Origin: Muribaculaceae bacterium
GTDB taxonomy: Bacteria > Bacteroidota > Bacteroidia > Bacteroidales > Muribaculaceae
Length of the DNA: 64,000 bases
Direction: 5' to 3'
Assembly (NCBI GenBank): GCA_017405965.1
Contig: JAFQZK010000001.1
Span: 62,001-126,000, forward strand
The position numbers were made by a program, and so were the translations under genes. Positions 50,237 to 57,651 of the stretch are shown piece after piece (the stretch's first letter is position 1; every line of letters begins with the position of its first letter). Below the pieces are notes generated by a model, which was not told where the DNA came from, ran no database searches, and worked only from the letters and a program-made list of their open reading frames with translations.

Positions 50237-51172
50237 TTAGCGGACGACTATTTTTTTGCTGTTGTGGATGTAAATGCCGGGGGTGGAGGGGACTTCCTTG
50301 CCCACGGGGCGGCCCATCAGGTCGTAGTAGTTCTCGTCCAGCGGGCGTGCAGTTCGGTCGGCCACTGCCTCGTCAAGGCCAGTGAAGGCACCCTCACGGT
50401 AGCGCATGCCCTTGTAGATGATCTGGCCGTCCTTCACCACATGGCTAAGTCCGCACCACTCCTGATAATCGGCATCGTGGTCAGGCTGGCGCGTGAACGG
50501 CGTCAACAGGTCACCCATGTCACGGCTGTCAAAGCCGATGCCCTCGACTAAAAGCGCCAGCGTGTCGCCTTGTTCTCCAAGAATGGCCCAACGACGACAG
50601 GGAATGCTCTCAATTTCGATAGGTTCAACTTGCAGGAAATTCTCACGGGTCAAAAGACGAGGACTATCCTCAGGAAAATGCGTATTCTCTTGGCATATAA
50701 GGTAATAATCTATTGTATTAGAAAAAAGTCCAGAAGAAGATGACGCTGTTGTCTCGTCATTGAAAACGTACAAAAAAGTGTCTCCTCCCATTCCGACAAA
50801 CCGAGCGACTTGTAATAAAAGTCTGCCCTCAAACAATGCATTTGAGTAGGGTTCGTTTCTCCCGCATGTTGTAATAGTTCTACGGGAATCCAAACCAGCT
50901 ATCAGGCTGTCTGTGTTCACATTAAGCACTTCTCCAGTATAATAATAGCAAGCCTTGCACACATCACTGCCTATCATGTCTTGCCAGGTGCTGTCATCAC
51001 CACAAAATTCATAATTATAGTAATACCGGGTGGTGTCGCCGTGGTTAACGATGACCTTCTCGTTGACCCATTTCACACCTTCACGAGCAATAGGAAGATA
51101 ATCGTATTCTTGGGCCACCGCCTGGGTCATGCCCAGCAGAGCGAACAGCAGAAATATTGAAAACTTTCTCAT
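50237..51172 (-). CDS. Exported tail-bearing protein, array copy 2
   Basis: 311 residues, same layout as copy 1. Differences from copy 1 cluster in residues about 49-150 (for example DDSTWQDMIGSDVCK against YDSAWTDVTGYGLCK), whereas the central NTIDYYLICQENTHF block and the tail are almost unchanged. The tail has NSKKIVVR where the other copies have NGKKIVVR. Separated from copies 1 and 3 by 51-bp spacers of nearly identical sequence. Function unknown. Confidence 0.85.
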   Translation of the reverse strand: MRKFSIFLLFALLGMTQAVAQEYDYLPIAREGVKWVNEKVIVNHGDTTRYYYNYEFCGDDSTWQDMIGSDVCKACYYYTGEVLNVNTDSLIAGLDSRRTITTCGRNEPYSNALFEGRLLLQVARFVGMGGDTFLYVFNDETTASSSSGLFSNTIDYYLICQENTHFPEDSPRLLTRENFLQVEPIEIESIPCRRWAILGEQGDTLALLVEGIGFDSRDMGDLLTPFTRQPDHDADYQEWCGLSHVVKDGQIIYKGMRYREGAFTGLDEAVADRTARPLDENYYDLMGRPVGKEVPSTPGIYIHNSKKIVVR

Positions 51173-51223
51173 AATTCTTTGTTTTAAGTTGTACTTTTTG
51201 CAAAAGATTACAGCACAAGGGCT

Positions 51224-52132
51224 TTAGCGGACGACTATCTTTTTGCCGTTGTGGATGTAGATGCCGGGGGCAGTGGGGACGTCCTTGCCCACGGGGCGGC
51301 CCATAAGGTCGTAGTAGTTCTCGTCCTGTGGGCGGCTTGTGCGGTCGGCCACCGCCTCGTCGATGCCGGTGAAGGCTCCCTCGCGGTAGCGCATGCCCTT
51401 GTAGATGATCTGGCCGTCTTTCACCACATGGCTCAGGCCGCACCACTCCTGATAATCGGCATCGTGGTCAGGCTGGCGCGTGAAAGGCGTCAACAGGTCA
51501 CCCATGTCACGGCTGTCAAAGCCGATGCCCTCGACTATGTAGGCCAGTGGCTCTCCGTTCTCATCAAGATAGGCAATGCGAAAACATTCAACCCCCTCTA
51601 CCATCACGGGTTCAACCTCAATCAGATTCTCTTCGGTAATTTCTTCATCATGCCCTTGTTCGACCCAATAGTATTCACATTGGTAAAGATAATAATGGAT
51701 ACATTTCCAGGGGTAGCTAAAATCATATAGAGTCCTTGATCCTCCGTCGGTGTAAGTGGGAAAAATAAACATGCCTCTCTCTTCATCTTGAACTTTTTTT
51801 AAGGCATTGTTCCTGATACATAGGATTTCGAATCCTAAATCATCTCGCAAACCAGCTATCAAGCTGTCCTGTTCCACATCCAACTGATTGCCAAGAAAAT
51901 AATAACAGGCTTTCTGAATATCTCCGGCCAAGTCTGTCCAACAATCCTCGCCCTTAATCTCATAATTGTAATAATACCGGGTGGTGTCGCCGTGGTTGAC
52001 GATTACCTTCTCGTTGACCCATTTCACACCTTCACGAACGACAGATAGATAACCTGTCGAGTCAATATCTTGTGCTATCGCCTGACCCAAACTCAGCAGA
52101 GCGAACAGCAGAAATGTTGAAAACTTTCTCAT
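51224..52132 (-). CDS. Exported tail-bearing protein, array copy 3
   Basis: 302 residues. Shares with copies 1 and 2 the front block REGVKWVNEKVIVNHGDTT and everything from VEGIGFDSRDMGDLL to the end, but its middle (about 57-195, e.g. MFIFPTYTDGGSRTLYDFSY) is different and AT-rich. The abrupt change from near-identity to divergence suggests recombination between array members. Tail PTAPGIYIHNGKKIVVR. Function unknown. Confidence 0.85.
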   Translation of the reverse strand: MRKFSTFLLFALLSLGQAIAQDIDSTGYLSVVREGVKWVNEKVIVNHGDTTRYYYNYEIKGEDCWTDLAGDIQKACYYFLGNQLDVEQDSLIAGLRDDLGFEILCIRNNALKKVQDEERGMFIFPTYTDGGSRTLYDFSYPWKCIHYYLYQCEYYWVEQGHDEEITEENLIEVEPVMVEGVECFRIAYLDENGEPLAYIVEGIGFDSRDMGDLLTPFTRQPDHDADYQEWCGLSHVVKDGQIIYKGMRYREGAFTGIDEAVADRTSRPQDENYYDLMGRPVGKDVPTAPGIYIHNGKKIVVR

Positions 52133-52183
52133 AATTCTTTGTTTTAAGTTGTACTTTTTGCAAAAGATTACAGCACAAGGGCT

Positions 52184-53065
52184 TTAGCGGACGACTATCT
52201 TTTTGCCGTTGTGGATGTAGATGCCGGGGGTGGAGGGGACGTCCTTGCCCACGGGGCGGCCCATCAAGTCGTAGTAGTTCTCGTCCAGCGGGCGGCCTGT
52301 GCGGTCGGTCACCGCCTCGTCGATGCCAACACAGCATCCCGGGTCGTACTTCCTCCCTTTATAAATAATGCTGTCATCCTCAACGACATGACTGAAACCA
52401 TAAGCTACCTGTTGTCCAGTGGTGAGCAATTCAAAGTAAAAAAGAGGAAAACCCATAAATCCATCATAACCGATGCCCTCAATGATAACGTCATCTGTAC
52501 TATACCAGGTTTGATAGTGATGGCATTTGCTTTCATGGCCACCAACAGTCACCATGCTTGTCCCGATATAGTCATTCACTCCTAATCCTACGATTTCATT
52601 ATATAACGCCATCGGATCATTGAAATCATATAGAATAAATTCTTCTTTGGTTGCGGTTAATGGTAAACCGCCGGAATAAGGAGCTTCGACACACCAACAG
52701 TAGCCAACCGGACACTGGGCATACCAAATACCGTCAGGATGAATGGCATAAACCACTTTTTCCTCCTCACGCAGATAGACCGGAGTAAAGATTTCCACTT
52801 CCATGTTTTGGCCCGTCTTATCAAGATAATGGGTCAAGACAACAGGTTTGTAATACTTGTCGCCAATCAGCACATCTCCTTTCATTTCAAAACTGTAATA
52901 GTGCAAGCCGAAAGGCATATCCAAAACGTCATCCAAGTATGGATTGTCACAAACGTACACCCACTTGACACCCTCGCGAACGAAGGGGATGTACTCATAT
53001 TCTTGAGAAAAGGACTGAAGAATACCTAAAAGAGACAAGATTGATAGAAATAATAACCTTTTCAT
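52184..53065 (-). CDS. Exported tail-bearing protein, array copy 4 (first transcribed, most divergent)
   Basis: 293 residues. Different signal peptide (MKRLLFLSILSLLGILQSFS); keeps only YIPFVREGVKWV near the front, FSHVVEDDSIIYKGRKY, and the last 50 residues (GIDEAVTDRTGRPLDENYYD and tail), which are almost identical to the other copies even in DNA. The middle contains several cysteines (CPVGYCWCVEAPY) not present in the others. Preceded by a consensus promoter at 53093-53124, so the array is probably one transcript starting here. Confidence 0.85.
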   Translation of the reverse strand: MKRLLFLSILSLLGILQSFSQEYEYIPFVREGVKWVYVCDNPYLDDVLDMPFGLHYYSFEMKGDVLIGDKYYKPVVLTHYLDKTGQNMEVEIFTPVYLREEEKVVYAIHPDGIWYAQCPVGYCWCVEAPYSGGLPLTATKEEFILYDFNDPMALYNEIVGLGVNDYIGTSMVTVGGHESKCHHYQTWYSTDDVIIEGIGYDGFMGFPLFYFELLTTGQQVAYGFSHVVEDDSIIYKGRKYDPGCCVGIDEAVTDRTGRPLDENYYDLMGRPVGKDVPSTPGIYIHNGKKIVVR

Positions 53066-53092
53066 AATGATATCTGCTTTTATTTAATAGTA

Positions 53093-53124
53093 CAAAAATA
53101 CATCATTTTTTTTCAACTTCCAAA
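53093..53124 (-). promoter_or_regulatory. Promoter of the tandem array
   Basis: Minus strand TTTG (53121-53124), 20 bp, TATTTTTG (53093-53100); exact consensus, 27 bp before copy 4. Confidence 0.8.
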
Positions 53125-53132
53125 AAGATATA

Positions 53133-53330
53133 TCAGTAACTTAATGGATATATGGCGAAAGTTGCACCTTGCTCCACGCTAAATCCACCTTGAAGTGTCA
53201 CTGTGCCCGTTGACGGATTCACACCAATCTCGGCATGGCCGCTGTTGCGGATGATCAGTTGCGCGTTCACGCGGTTGGCGGTAGCCAACAGGCAGAACAA
53301 CACTGCCATTAGAATTAAAACTTTCTTCAT
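53133..53330 (-). CDS. Small exported protein
   Basis: 65 residues: signal peptide MKKVLILMAVLFCLLATANRVNA, then a short mature part with VTLQGGFSVEQGATFAIYP, a motif that recurs near the ends of many Bacteroidetes secreted proteins. It could be an independent small protein or a truncated remnant. Ends just upstream of the array promoter, same strand. Confidence 0.6.
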   Translation of the reverse strand: MKKVLILMAVLFCLLATANRVNAQLIIRNSGHAEIGVNPSTGTVTLQGGFSVEQGATFAIYPLSY

Positions 53331-53399
53331 TTTTTTGGTTTTTTAAATTTATTAATGTGAAATAATATCAAGTATAGTCATTTTCATCGAAGAAATCGA

Positions 53400-53777
53400 C
53401 TATTCCGTCTCGATGGTGAAGTAGCCCTCGAAGACATTGTTGTTTGAGGAGGTGATGACAAGTCTGTAGTAGCCGTCGGGGAGTGAGGACACGTCAACAG
53501 TATCGCCATAGCCACTGATTTGGGTGTAGATGACAGACTGCATCGTCACCTGCGAAATGATGTTCACGACGTAATAATCAGCGAAACCGTCAGCCTCGAT
53601 GATAATCTCCATCTCGTCGGAGTCGAAATATGCCCCAGGCATATCAGCTGGAAGAAAGTGCTCTAGATGGTTATCATGAGTTTGATACTGAAGATTAATA
53701 GACGCTTCGTCAGCAAAGCATGACAGCAGACATGACGATAAATACATGACGATAAATACAAATCCATTGAGTTTCAT
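53400..53777 (-). CDS. DUF3244-like exported protein
   Basis: 125 residues from the ATG at 53777 (MKLNGFVFIVMYLSSCLLSC), chosen because the peptide then begins with a proper signal sequence; an ATG at 53807 would add ten residues. The mature part has the DUF3244 beta-sandwich pattern: MEIIIEADGFADYYVVNI, VIYTQISGYGDTVDVSSLP, DGYYRLVITSSNNNVFEGYF. DUF3244 proteins are small periplasmic or surface proteins of unknown function. Sits between the small exported protein and the TPR regulator. Confidence 0.78.
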   Translation of the reverse strand: MKLNGFVFIVMYLSSCLLSCFADEASINLQYQTHDNHLEHFLPADMPGAYFDSDEMEIIIEADGFADYYVVNIISQVTMQSVIYTQISGYGDTVDVSSLPDGYYRLVITSSNNNVFEGYFTIETE

Positions 53778-53864
53778 AGTTTCACTTAATAAAATAGTGT
53801 TTAACATTAATAACGATTAAGACGAGCCACAGAAAAACCAAAAATAAACCGTGGCATCGCTTTG

Positions 53865-53898
53865 CAAAATTATAACAAAAAAATGGGAAATAAACAAA
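53865..53898 (-). promoter_or_regulatory. Possible promoter of the DUF3244 gene
   Basis: Minus strand TTTG (53895-53898), 22 bp, TAATTTTG (53865-53872); the spacer is slightly longer than the 19-21 bp consensus. Confidence 0.4.
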
Positions 53899-54070
53899 AA
53901 ACCGATTAACATTTTTGGCAGTTAATCTGCTGATTTACAGAAAAAAGCGAAAAAACATATTTAACATTCGCTTAGGCGGTGTTTTTCGATGGTAGAGTTT
54001 CTTGATTTAGGCAAGCTGTATCTACATTTTATCACTAAAACAGGTAGAGCCTGATGAAAAAAGATTGGTA

Positions 54071-55876
54071 CTATTCCAACTTGTTGTCCAAATAAAGATT
54101 GATAAATTCATCAAATTTCACATCAATACCGATTTTCTCTTTGATCAGTCGTCTCTTGTAATTGCTGACGGTAACCGCACTGGAGAAGTCCAAACACAAT
54201 TTAATGATTTGCGTTGATATATCGGCACACGACAAGAGAAAAAGGCGATAATCTTTAGTTGACAGTTCGGGGTATTTTCTCTCGACGAATGTTGCGAGAC
54301 CGTGGTACTCGTCGTCCACTGACTTTTTGAGTTTTTCCCAAAAAGATTCTTTCAGTATCAGGTGTGCAGTTTGCTTGTTTTCATTAAGTTCTTTAATCAA
54401 AGCTATAAGCGGGAGCATCCGCTTCCCTTTTCTCGTCCCTATATTGGTTTTGACACGAATATTGTAGTATATCTCATTTAGAATAGCCAGTCTATCCCTG
54501 ATGACATTTGTGACCTGCTTATTCAAATCATCCCGTTGAGATTCAAGTGCAGTGTTCCGTTTGCTGATTTCGGACAATTCCTTGTCTTTTTGTTCAAGGG
54601 TATTCTTAAGATCTAGACGTTGTTCTTCTAATTCACTAAGTTTTTGTTCTGTATCTTTCACCATCGATTCAATATCAGATCTGGCTCCATCCAATAGTTG
54701 TTGATAACTGGAAATACGCTTTCTTACAATAGCCGAAATGATGAAAAGTATCGATATTGTCAGCAACAACATGATGCAAATGACAATCACAATATGCAGC
54801 CTGCCTTGTTTTTTCAGTTTGGCTCCTTCTCGTTGGTGGTCACTGGTCAAATCGGCTATTACAAGATTGGGTTTTAATGACGTTTCCGTCAGCACACGTT
54901 GAGCCTTCTCGGCTTTTGCTTTGTATATCGCTGAATCACCACTATTAAGCACAGCGGCCAGTTCTGCTGAGAGCCGATAATAATTCATGCTGTCAACTGT
55001 GCAAGTTGGCAGCGGTGAGGATTTAAAGACAAATAATGCAGAATCTATTAACCCAAGCCTAATATATGACAAGGCAGCATAATAATAAAACTGATTCTCA
55101 TGACTAAATTGCCTACCGTTAATAAAAACATCCATCGCTAATTCTTTGGAACGCATGTAGTCTTTGTAATGATAGTAGTATAAGCCCGCAAGTTTTGATT
55201 TATAGGTGTATTGTTTTGTCGGTTTATATGCTTGAGCTAGTTCAATTGCTCGAGTCAAACAGTATTCTGTCGAGTCGGGTAAATTGACACCATAGATCCC
55301 TCCCAAATGGCCATAGCATGAAATGAGGTAATTAGTATCGTTAACCATCTCAAAACACTTGATGGCTTGCTTCAAGCGGGTGATTGTGGAGCTATCCTGC
55401 GACAACTGATCTTGGTATAGTGTCGCTATCCTCATCTTGGAGTAGCCCAGGTTGAAGTAGTCGTCGGGGGCGGCGGTGGCTTCGGCTTGTTTGTAGTAGA
55501 GCATGGCGCTGTCGGGGTGACCCAGTTCGTCCATGACGGTGCCTTTGTAGATGAGGGCGCGGGTGAGTTTCTCGCGCTCGCCACTGTGGGCGCGGTAGTA
55601 AGCCAGGGCGCGGTTGATGTCGCTGTCGCTGGTGGCGGGGACGTAGCAGCGGTAGCGGGCCTGGGTAAGCAACAGGTCGCGGTAGGCACGGTCGCCATCG
55701 CTCGTCAGGCTGTCGCGATCGACGGCCTGGACGATAGCCAGGGCACTGTCAGGGTCAGGGCGCATCAGACTGTCGGTCCGCACCAGGCGTGCATCGTAAC
55801 GGTGTGCACCGCCACAGCCCGTGACCACCGCCACAAGCGCCAGAATTGACAATATGACCGTCAGTAAATGCTTCAT
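54071..55876 (-). CDS. Membrane-spanning TPR / coiled-coil / HTH regulator
   Basis: 601 residues. N-terminal lipobox-like signal (VVTGC, Cys 21); TPR-like helical repeats about 30-330; one membrane helix 361-384 (HIVIVICIMLLLTISILFII); coiled coil about 386-465; C-terminal LuxR-like helix-turn-helix about 537-585 (LSTKDYRLFLLSCADIS, VSNYKRRLIKEKIGI). The order implies a periplasmic sensor and a cytoplasmic DNA-binding end, a one-protein signalling design known in Bacteroidales. The first 150 codons are GC-rich and the rest AT-rich. Upstream of the DUF3244 protein and array, so it may control them (inference). Confidence 0.82.
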   Translation of the reverse strand: MKHLLTVILSILALVAVVTGCGGAHRYDARLVRTDSLMRPDPDSALAIVQAVDRDSLTSDGDRAYRDLLLTQARYRCYVPATSDSDINRALAYYRAHSGEREKLTRALIYKGTVMDELGHPDSAMLYYKQAEATAAPDDYFNLGYSKMRIATLYQDQLSQDSSTITRLKQAIKCFEMVNDTNYLISCYGHLGGIYGVNLPDSTEYCLTRAIELAQAYKPTKQYTYKSKLAGLYYYHYKDYMRSKELAMDVFINGRQFSHENQFYYYAALSYIRLGLIDSALFVFKSSPLPTCTVDSMNYYRLSAELAAVLNSGDSAIYKAKAEKAQRVLTETSLKPNLVIADLTSDHQREGAKLKKQGRLHIVIVICIMLLLTISILFIISAIVRKRISSYQQLLDGARSDIESMVKDTEQKLSELEEQRLDLKNTLEQKDKELSEISKRNTALESQRDDLNKQVTNVIRDRLAILNEIYYNIRVKTNIGTRKGKRMLPLIALIKELNENKQTAHLILKESFWEKLKKSVDDEYHGLATFVERKYPELSTKDYRLFLLSCADISTQIIKLCLDFSSAVTVSNYKRRLIKEKIGIDVKFDEFINLYLDNKLE

Positions 55877-56058
55877 CGCATGATGAACCAGGAGCCTTTA
55901 TTATGAGCAAACGAACTCAATCTCACATATTGATGTGTATTGCATTACTTCTATTCTAATAACGTTAAATCCGTTTCTTTATTGTTTGTTTTGCAATCGC
56001 AAATCGTAGGAACTCATTTGGTTTTTCGGTGAAGTTCTCGTTGTTGGTGCAGGTGGCA

Positions 56059-57324
56059 TCAGTAGTCGATCATGCCGGTGTAGAAGTGGAGCGTCTTGCT
56101 TGTGGTGTTGAAATGGTTCTGGTTGGGGAACCACTCGCCGCGTTGCAGTCCGGGGACAAGCTTGACCGAGCGGCTGCCGTACATGTTGTTGATGCCGTCG
56201 ATGCTCGTCATCAGACGGCGCAGTTTGCTGTGATCCTCGGGGTCAAAGACGTTGAGCTGAATGCCGCCGCCGTGATGGATGTCAAGGGCCATCACGCCGG
56301 CCTTGCGGTAAGCGAAGCCGTCGCGCCAGATGCGGTCCAGCGCTTTAAGGGCTTGACGCACGATAGTCATCGTGTCGCTTGTCGGGGTGTCGAGTGTCAG
56401 TTGGCATGAGTTGGAATAGAATGGCAGGTCTTCACGAAAACGGTCGCCCCTGACATAGGTCATGATGCTGCCGGCCACGCTGCCCTCGTCGCGCAGCTGG
56501 CGTGCAGTGCGTTCAGCAAAGCTGACGACGGCATCGGCAATCTCGTTACGGTCGGTAAGTACCTTTCCGAATGTGCGCGAGGTCATGATGGTCTTGTGAG
56601 CAATGTCAACAGGATTGGCGATTTGGCAGTCGTGGCCCATGAGTTCGCGCTGCGTGCGCTCGAGCGTCACCGAGTATTGAGAGCGCACCAGCGAGGGCGG
56701 CATCTTCACAAAGTCGGCTGCAGTTTTGATGCCTTGAGCCTGCAAGGCCGATGACAGACGCCGGCCGATGCCCCACACGTCCTCGATGGGCGTGCGGCGC
56801 AGGATGATGTCGATGGCCTCGGGGCGTACGAGCCAATAGACACCGTCGGTGATGCGACGGTCGCGCTTGGCGATGTGATTGGCGACCTTGGCGAGCGTGC
56901 GCGAGGGTGCAAAACCCACGCTGACGGGGATGCCGACGTATTGCCGTATTTTCTTGACCAGGTCGGCCATCACACGGTGGCTGGTCTCGACATCCTCGTG
57001 CGGGAGCCTGAAAAACGCCTCATCAACCGAATATTGCTGCACGTTGCCCACCTCCTGGCCCAGTAACGCCATCACGCGGTCCGACAGGTCGCGGTACAGC
57101 AGATGGCGAGCCGACAGCTGGATAATGTCGCGCGGATTGGTGTATTCCTTGATTTTGAAAGCCGGGCACCCCATGGGGATACCAACTGCCTTAGCCTCGT
57201 TGCTGCGAGCGATGACGCAACCGTCGTTGTTGGAGAGCACAACGACTTTTTTCCCGTTAAGCCGCGGGTCGAACACGCGCTCACAGGATACAAAGAAGTT
57301 ATTGCAGTCAATCAGCCCGTACAT
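56059..57324 (-). CDS. umuC: Y-family DNA polymerase (UmuC type)
   Basis: 421 residues. Motifs: GLIDCNNFFVSCERVFDP (first catalytic Asp), YSVDEAFFRLPHED (second acidic pair), VSVGFAPSRTLAKVANHIAK, WGIGRRLSSALQAQGI, then the little-finger and UmuC C-terminal region ending in KLVPGLQRGEWFPNQ. Performs translesion synthesis. No umuD-like gene is adjacent, although UmuD is normally the immediate upstream partner. Its upstream region is a 322-bp heptamer array, so promoter and spacing may be affected. Confidence 0.94.
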   Translation of the reverse strand: MYGLIDCNNFFVSCERVFDPRLNGKKVVVLSNNDGCVIARSNEAKAVGIPMGCPAFKIKEYTNPRDIIQLSARHLLYRDLSDRVMALLGQEVGNVQQYSVDEAFFRLPHEDVETSHRVMADLVKKIRQYVGIPVSVGFAPSRTLAKVANHIAKRDRRITDGVYWLVRPEAIDIILRRTPIEDVWGIGRRLSSALQAQGIKTAADFVKMPPSLVRSQYSVTLERTQRELMGHDCQIANPVDIAHKTIMTSRTFGKVLTDRNEIADAVVSFAERTARQLRDEGSVAGSIMTYVRGDRFREDLPFYSNSCQLTLDTPTSDTMTIVRQALKALDRIWRDGFAYRKAGVMALDIHHGGGIQLNVFDPEDHSKLRRLMTSIDGINNMYGSRSVKLVPGLQRGEWFPNQNHFNTTSKTLHFYTGMIDY

Positions 57325-57329
57325 TTTTT

Positions 57330-57651
57330 TAGTTTCTAGTCCTTAGTCCTTAGTCCCTAGTCCTTAGTCCTTAGTCCCTAGTCCTTAGTCCTTAGTCCTT
57401 AGTCCCTAGTCCTTAGTCCCTAGTCCTTAGTCCTTAGTCCCTAGTTTCTAGTCCTTAGTCCCTAGTCCTTAGTCCTTAGTCCTTAGTCCTTAGTCCTTAG
57501 TCCCTAGTCCCTAGTCCTTAGTCCCTAGTCCTTAGTTTCTAGTCCTTAGTTTCTAGTCCTTAGTTTCTAGTCCTTAGTTTCTAGTCCTTAGTCCTTAGTC
57601 CCTAGTCCTTAGTCCATTCCTAATTCCTAACTCCTAATTCCTAATTCCTAA
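57330..57651. repeat. Heptanucleotide tandem array, 46 phased units
   Basis: Starts 6 bp upstream of the umuC start codon and runs to the ABC-F stop codon. Units 1-41 (57330-57616) are TAGTCCT, TAGTCCC or TAGTTTC (the last unit TAGTCCA); units 42-46 (57617-57651) are TTCCTAA with one CTCCTAA. 322 bp equals 46 times 7 with no slip in phase. Every unit holds a stop codon on both strands, so it is non-coding. No promoter consensus inside. Confidence 0.95.

Noticed and set aside
51081-51446. Frame joining the end of one array gene to the start of the next
   Set aside because: It is an out-of-frame read across the conserved 51-bp spacer; the genes on either side have complete signal peptides and tails.
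57330-57651. CRISPR-like array
   Set aside because: Units are 7 bp with no spacers and no cas genes; it is a simple tandem repeat.
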